NCBI GenBank assembly: GCA_022826805.1
Contig: JAJDUH010000073.1
Location: 62,001 to 126,000 of the forward strand
Origin: Candidatus Poribacteria bacterium
GTDB lineage: Bacteria > Poribacteria > WGA-4E > WGA-3G
Length of the DNA: 64,000 nucleotides
Reading direction: 5' to 3'
The notes under the pieces are model-generated. The model did no database searches. It was given only the letters and a program-made list of their open reading frames with translations, and was not told where the DNA came from. Shown piece after piece: positions 60,662 through 64,000 of this stretch. Position 1 is the first letter of the stretch. Each line of letters opens with the position of its first letter. The translations under genes were made by a program, and so were the position numbers.

Positions 60662-62053
60662 TTACGACTTATCACACAGTTCATACACCAATTGTTCTAA
60701 TATAGATATTGCATCTGTCTGGCTCGTCTTCAATTCAGTGTCTACTTCTAAGGTCTTTTCAAGTCCAGCGGCAAGCTCTTCAGCTGTGAAGGCATGAAGC
60801 GTCTGAAAAATTTTGTAGGCGACATAAGGATTTTGTTTCAGGATATTATGGGTGGCGGATTTGGGTAAGACACTTCCTATCTCTGCAGTAATCGGTTGGA
60901 AGATATTTTTTATAAAATCCTGAAGCGGCATTCTGCCACGAAACGGCCGAAGTCCTCTCTTTTCTGTGATTAACTTGGCTTGAAGCGCAAATCGGAAGTG
61001 GCGTGCTATCGTCGCATTAACCGGAATTGGTTCTTGACCATTTGCTAATACATTGTGAAGGCTTTTCAATGCTTGTCCAGTTGAACGTTTTCCAATCGCG
61101 TCGGTCAAGTCGAAAATATTATCAAATGTATTTTGACTCACAACGTTTCGGATGTCTTGTTCATCTACTTGCCGTTTGTCCCCAACAAAATTGACAATCT
61201 TGTTGATGGCTTCAGCGATAGTGTGCATATCGCCGCCAGTACGTATCCGGAGTTGTGAGAAAGCCCGTGGTGCTATCTGTTTACCAAATTCAGAAAATTT
61301 TTCCGATACTTTTATATAGAGCGGGTCTCGATTCACTGACGTCCCTGCTTCCACTGGCGCAAAAGACCTATAGCGTCCTACACGCTCAATGGCTCTAACA
61401 AGCCTGTTCCGTTCACTCACAGTGCCTCTCACCGTAAATATGAGCACGCTATTCTTCGGTAGATCGCCTTGAAGCCATTCAAGCATCAATTCGACATCAT
61501 CGACAGCACTAATTTCTGTAGAGTATAAGTCCAATTGTTGGGCAATCTGCGGCAAACGTTCTAAAAAGCTGCGTTCTTCAAGGGTTAATCTCGTCCCGAG
61601 TTCATTAACAAGGGCATCAATCGCAATTATGAAGTCAAAGTGCTGATCGGCAATTTTTTGGGGTTCAACCTCCAAAAGTTTTGCCATTGTAGAGATAGAT
61701 TTTTCGGCATCTGTGGTTTCAATTTTAAACGCGTTTCGGAGAATTGTTATCGGTGTTTGGCGTTGCTGCGCTTTAAACAGCCCGGAATCACGGACGACCA
61801 CAACCCGCCACTCTGACATGACAGGGTAAGTATCCACTTGGCTGAGAATCTCTTGGGTAGGAACATCTGCCCCTTCCAAGAAGGAGAGATTGAAATCACG
61901 TGTCTCGGGAGTAAGGAGATGGTCAAGCATCTGTTTGAGAGTGCCTTCAACCAAGAAATTCTCCTCGCCACAGAGCAGATATACCGGTAGAACTTTATTC
62001 GATTGGATTTCACGGAGGATGTTAGGGGGTGCTTTTTTTTGTTGTTGTCTCAT
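60662..62053 (-). CDS. holA: DNA polymerase III subunit delta
   Basis: LPVYLLCGEENFLVEGTLKQM; holA-type AAA and C-terminal regions. Confidence 0.85.
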   Translation of the reverse strand: MRQQQKKAPPNILREIQSNKVLPVYLLCGEENFLVEGTLKQMLDHLLTPETRDFNLSFLEGADVPTQEILSQVDTYPVMSEWRVVVVRDSGLFKAQQRQTPITILRNAFKIETTDAEKSISTMAKLLEVEPQKIADQHFDFIIAIDALVNELGTRLTLEERSFLERLPQIAQQLDLYSTEISAVDDVELMLEWLQGDLPKNSVLIFTVRGTVSERNRLVRAIERVGRYRSFAPVEAGTSVNRDPLYIKVSEKFSEFGKQIAPRAFSQLRIRTGGDMHTIAEAINKIVNFVGDKRQVDEQDIRNVVSQNTFDNIFDLTDAIGKRSTGQALKSLHNVLANGQEPIPVNATIARHFRFALQAKLITEKRGLRPFRGRMPLQDFIKNIFQPITAEIGSVLPKSATHNILKQNPYVAYKIFQTLHAFTAEELAAGLEKTLEVDTELKTSQTDAISILEQLVYELCDKS

Positions 62054-62082
62054 AGAGGCTAACTGCCGCCAACTGGAATCGC

Positions 62083-62265
62083 TCAGGGGCCGTTATCGCT
62101 GGCGGTCTCCTTTTGGCTCCCTGAGGTAGCAAATGTTGAGAAGCGTTTTATAGTGTTCTCTGCACCGCAACGCGGACATTCCGTAGATGTGTCAACATCA
62201 CTCGTACGTTGAAGCACCTCAAAATCGGTTGTGCAATCGTTGCACCGATATTCAAAGATTGGCAT
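62083..62265 (-). CDS. FmdB-type zinc ribbon protein
   Basis: MPIFEYRCNDCTTDFE..CPRCG. Confidence 0.9.
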   Translation of the reverse strand: MPIFEYRCNDCTTDFEVLQRTSDVDTSTECPRCGAENTIKRFSTFATSGSQKETASDNGP

Positions 62266-62275
62266 TGTTTTTCCT

Positions 62276-63997
62276 TTAAGCTACAACCGGACGGATAATG
62301 ATTTTGACCTTTGTCCCTTTAGGCGGTATGACGTCGGTATTGACGCGATATGTACGGTCATCAGTACCCGTCGGTAACGGATGGTTAAAGAGTGAATCCG
62401 GATCGCGGTAGACAGCGATGATGTTATGGAAGAGTTGAGGCGTAAATTGGTTGTTAATCTGTCGTCCTCCGGTGAAAACCCACGAAGTCTCTTGCATCGG
62501 TTGCTCTGTGAAGGCGTTCCATATCAACTCTCTCGCCCGGCGCGAGATGACTTCACCATCACGATCCCATTCTACCCAGATCTCAGCAGGCGAACCCGTG
62601 GGGGTACGTGGATCGCCTTCCACTGTGAGATTCATACCAGGTTCAAAATCCAGCACGCCGAGTGCTGCAAATATATGAAGCGGTTCTGCATCAATGATCA
62701 AAATACTCTCATGCGTTTTACCGAGTTTGCCACACGCAAAGAATTCGATGTTGACATTGGCACCCACGATGTTGATTTCCCCAGGGATCCTTACCTCACG
62801 TTTGTCGGTGTCAAAAACCACATTACCGAGTTGATAAGTGCTTTCGTAAATCTGCTGTGGTTTTATCAATTGCGCATCTGTCGCCGCCGTAGACTGTGGA
62901 TAGATGGTGAGTTTTTCGGAAGCAGTATTGTCCTTTTCATCTGCATCGGCGAGTTCTATGCGCGCTACAAGTTCTATTTCGCCTTCCGTTTTAGGCACCC
63001 AGTCTGTTGATACAACCGTCTCTCCGAGTTTCGGTGTCCACAATACTTCGGTTGTAGCAACCTTTTCGTCACTAACATAGAAATTTACATTCAGAATTTC
63101 GTTGAAAGGAGTTCCTGTGTTCCGAAGCGTTGCGCTCAGACGAACGGGTTCACCAAGGCGCGGAGAAGGTGGAGAAAACCGAAGGCTCTGCGGTACAATA
63201 CCGATATTTGGTTCTGTTGGACCGACTAACGCGTGGCTCAAGGACATAACGGCGAAACATGTCGCCAAAAAATCGCTCTCTGACCCAAGCCATCTCCCGT
63301 CAGACTCTTGTTGAGCGACCATCATCTGTGAGAACTCATCATACCAGTTGTACCCGGCAAGTGTGTCTAAAGTAGGCGGGATGTCACAGAACCGTTGCAA
63401 CGAGAGTAGATAATAATAAAGCCATGAATTAGATCCCGGGTTCCGAGTTAAAGTCCAATGTTTTTTCAACCATGCAGTGCCTTTTTGAATCTGAGGGTCA
63501 CCTACAGGGACACCACAGGCACGGAGTGCCCACAACCCAGTTGCGGTCATACTTCCATAGACCCCTATTGCCCAAGGTGAACCTTCATCGACTAAGTTAT
63601 AGAGCCAACCGCCTGTGTCGGTTTGGTTCCGACGGATCCATCGCTCGGCGCGGGCCCATGTGTCTGACGGAATATCAAGTCCCCACTGCTTTGCAGCATA
63701 AAGCGCATAGATAACCATGTTCATGTGTGCGCCATCAGCAGAGAAACCGTATCCCCAACCGCCATCATCTCGTTCATCCGCAAACTCGCTACCTCTAACA
63801 GGAAGTTGCTTTTTAACCAATTGGTTGACTGCAAATTGTGCGCGGTCCCTATACGCAGGGTTTTGCGTCGCTACCAACACTGGAATAATTACTGCGTATT
63901 GATAAACAGCGAATTCATTCCAGTCCTGATCCAGTAGGAATTCTAAGCCTTTCTGGACTGCTGGATCGGAGGGAGTGTGTCCTGTTGCGAACAGCAC
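62276..63997 (-). CDS. Prenyltransferase/squalene-cyclase-like repeat protein with CARDB-like domain, truncated by window edge
   Basis: GGWGYG, TGGWLYNL alpha/alpha-barrel repeats; CARDB-like region; open at right edge. Confidence 0.75.
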   Translation of the reverse strand: MLFATGHTPSDPAVQKGLEFLLDQDWNEFAVYQYAVIIPVLVATQNPAYRDRAQFAVNQLVKKQLPVRGSEFADERDDGGWGYGFSADGAHMNMVIYALYAAKQWGLDIPSDTWARAERWIRRNQTDTGGWLYNLVDEGSPWAIGVYGSMTATGLWALRACGVPVGDPQIQKGTAWLKKHWTLTRNPGSNSWLYYYLLSLQRFCDIPPTLDTLAGYNWYDEFSQMMVAQQESDGRWLGSESDFLATCFAVMSLSHALVGPTEPNIGIVPQSLRFSPPSPRLGEPVRLSATLRNTGTPFNEILNVNFYVSDEKVATTEVLWTPKLGETVVSTDWVPKTEGEIELVARIELADADEKDNTASEKLTIYPQSTAATDAQLIKPQQIYESTYQLGNVVFDTDKREVRIPGEINIVGANVNIEFFACGKLGKTHESILIIDAEPLHIFAALGVLDFEPGMNLTVEGDPRTPTGSPAEIWVEWDRDGEVISRRARELIWNAFTEQPMQETSWVFTGGRQINNQFTPQLFHNIIAVYRDPDSLFNHPLPTGTDDRTYRVNTDVIPPKGTKVKIIIRPVVA

Positions 63998-64000
63998 TTG

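Noticed and set aside
1-64000. CRISPR arrays, rRNA and tRNA genes
   Set aside because: No spaced direct-repeat arrays or cloverleaf-like sequences recognised by eye; tRNAscan/Infernal would be needed to exclude small RNAs

Overview
64-kb window of a dense bacterial chromosome. Gene content (PorV-like protein, C-terminal 'YPNPF' sorting-like domains, CBM9-like protein, anSME-type radical SAM, dispersed palindromes) suggests an uncultured FCB/Poribacteria-like lineage; that assignment is inference only. Housekeeping genes: ftsH-folP-acpS, GcvH-like, MqnD-like, dinG, htrA/degP, hisZ-hisG-hisS, holA, fmdB-type zinc ribbon. Secreted or envelope proteins: M6 and M28 peptidases, VWA, TPR, SPFH/flotillin-like, GT39-like. 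Accessory/defence content: (i) a two-gene type II R-M system at 0.7-2.9 kb (SacI-like REase plus N4/N6 MTase); (ii) a rearranged type I R-M island at 26.6-37.0 kb, comprising hsdM with a 4-bp GATA duplication frameshift, hsdS, a HEPN/AbiU2-like ORF, an hsdS 3' remnant, a DUF6978-like/DUF1828 pair, a winged-helix remnant, hsdR and a YgjP-like metallopeptidase. The strongest unannotated signal is a complete histidine attenuator upstream of hisZ-hisG-hisS: consensus promoter TTGACA-N17-TATAAT, leader peptide MLNAIPFNIHHHHSVHF*, and antiterminator and terminator stems that exclude each other, ending in T9. Other notable signals: a 35-bp tandem duplication that creates a leader mini-ORF overlapping the ftsH start, a GcvH-like protein lacking the lipoyl-lysine, and twelve exact-length 22-aa repeats in an SPFH protein. 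No tRNA, rRNA or CRISPR array was recognised.
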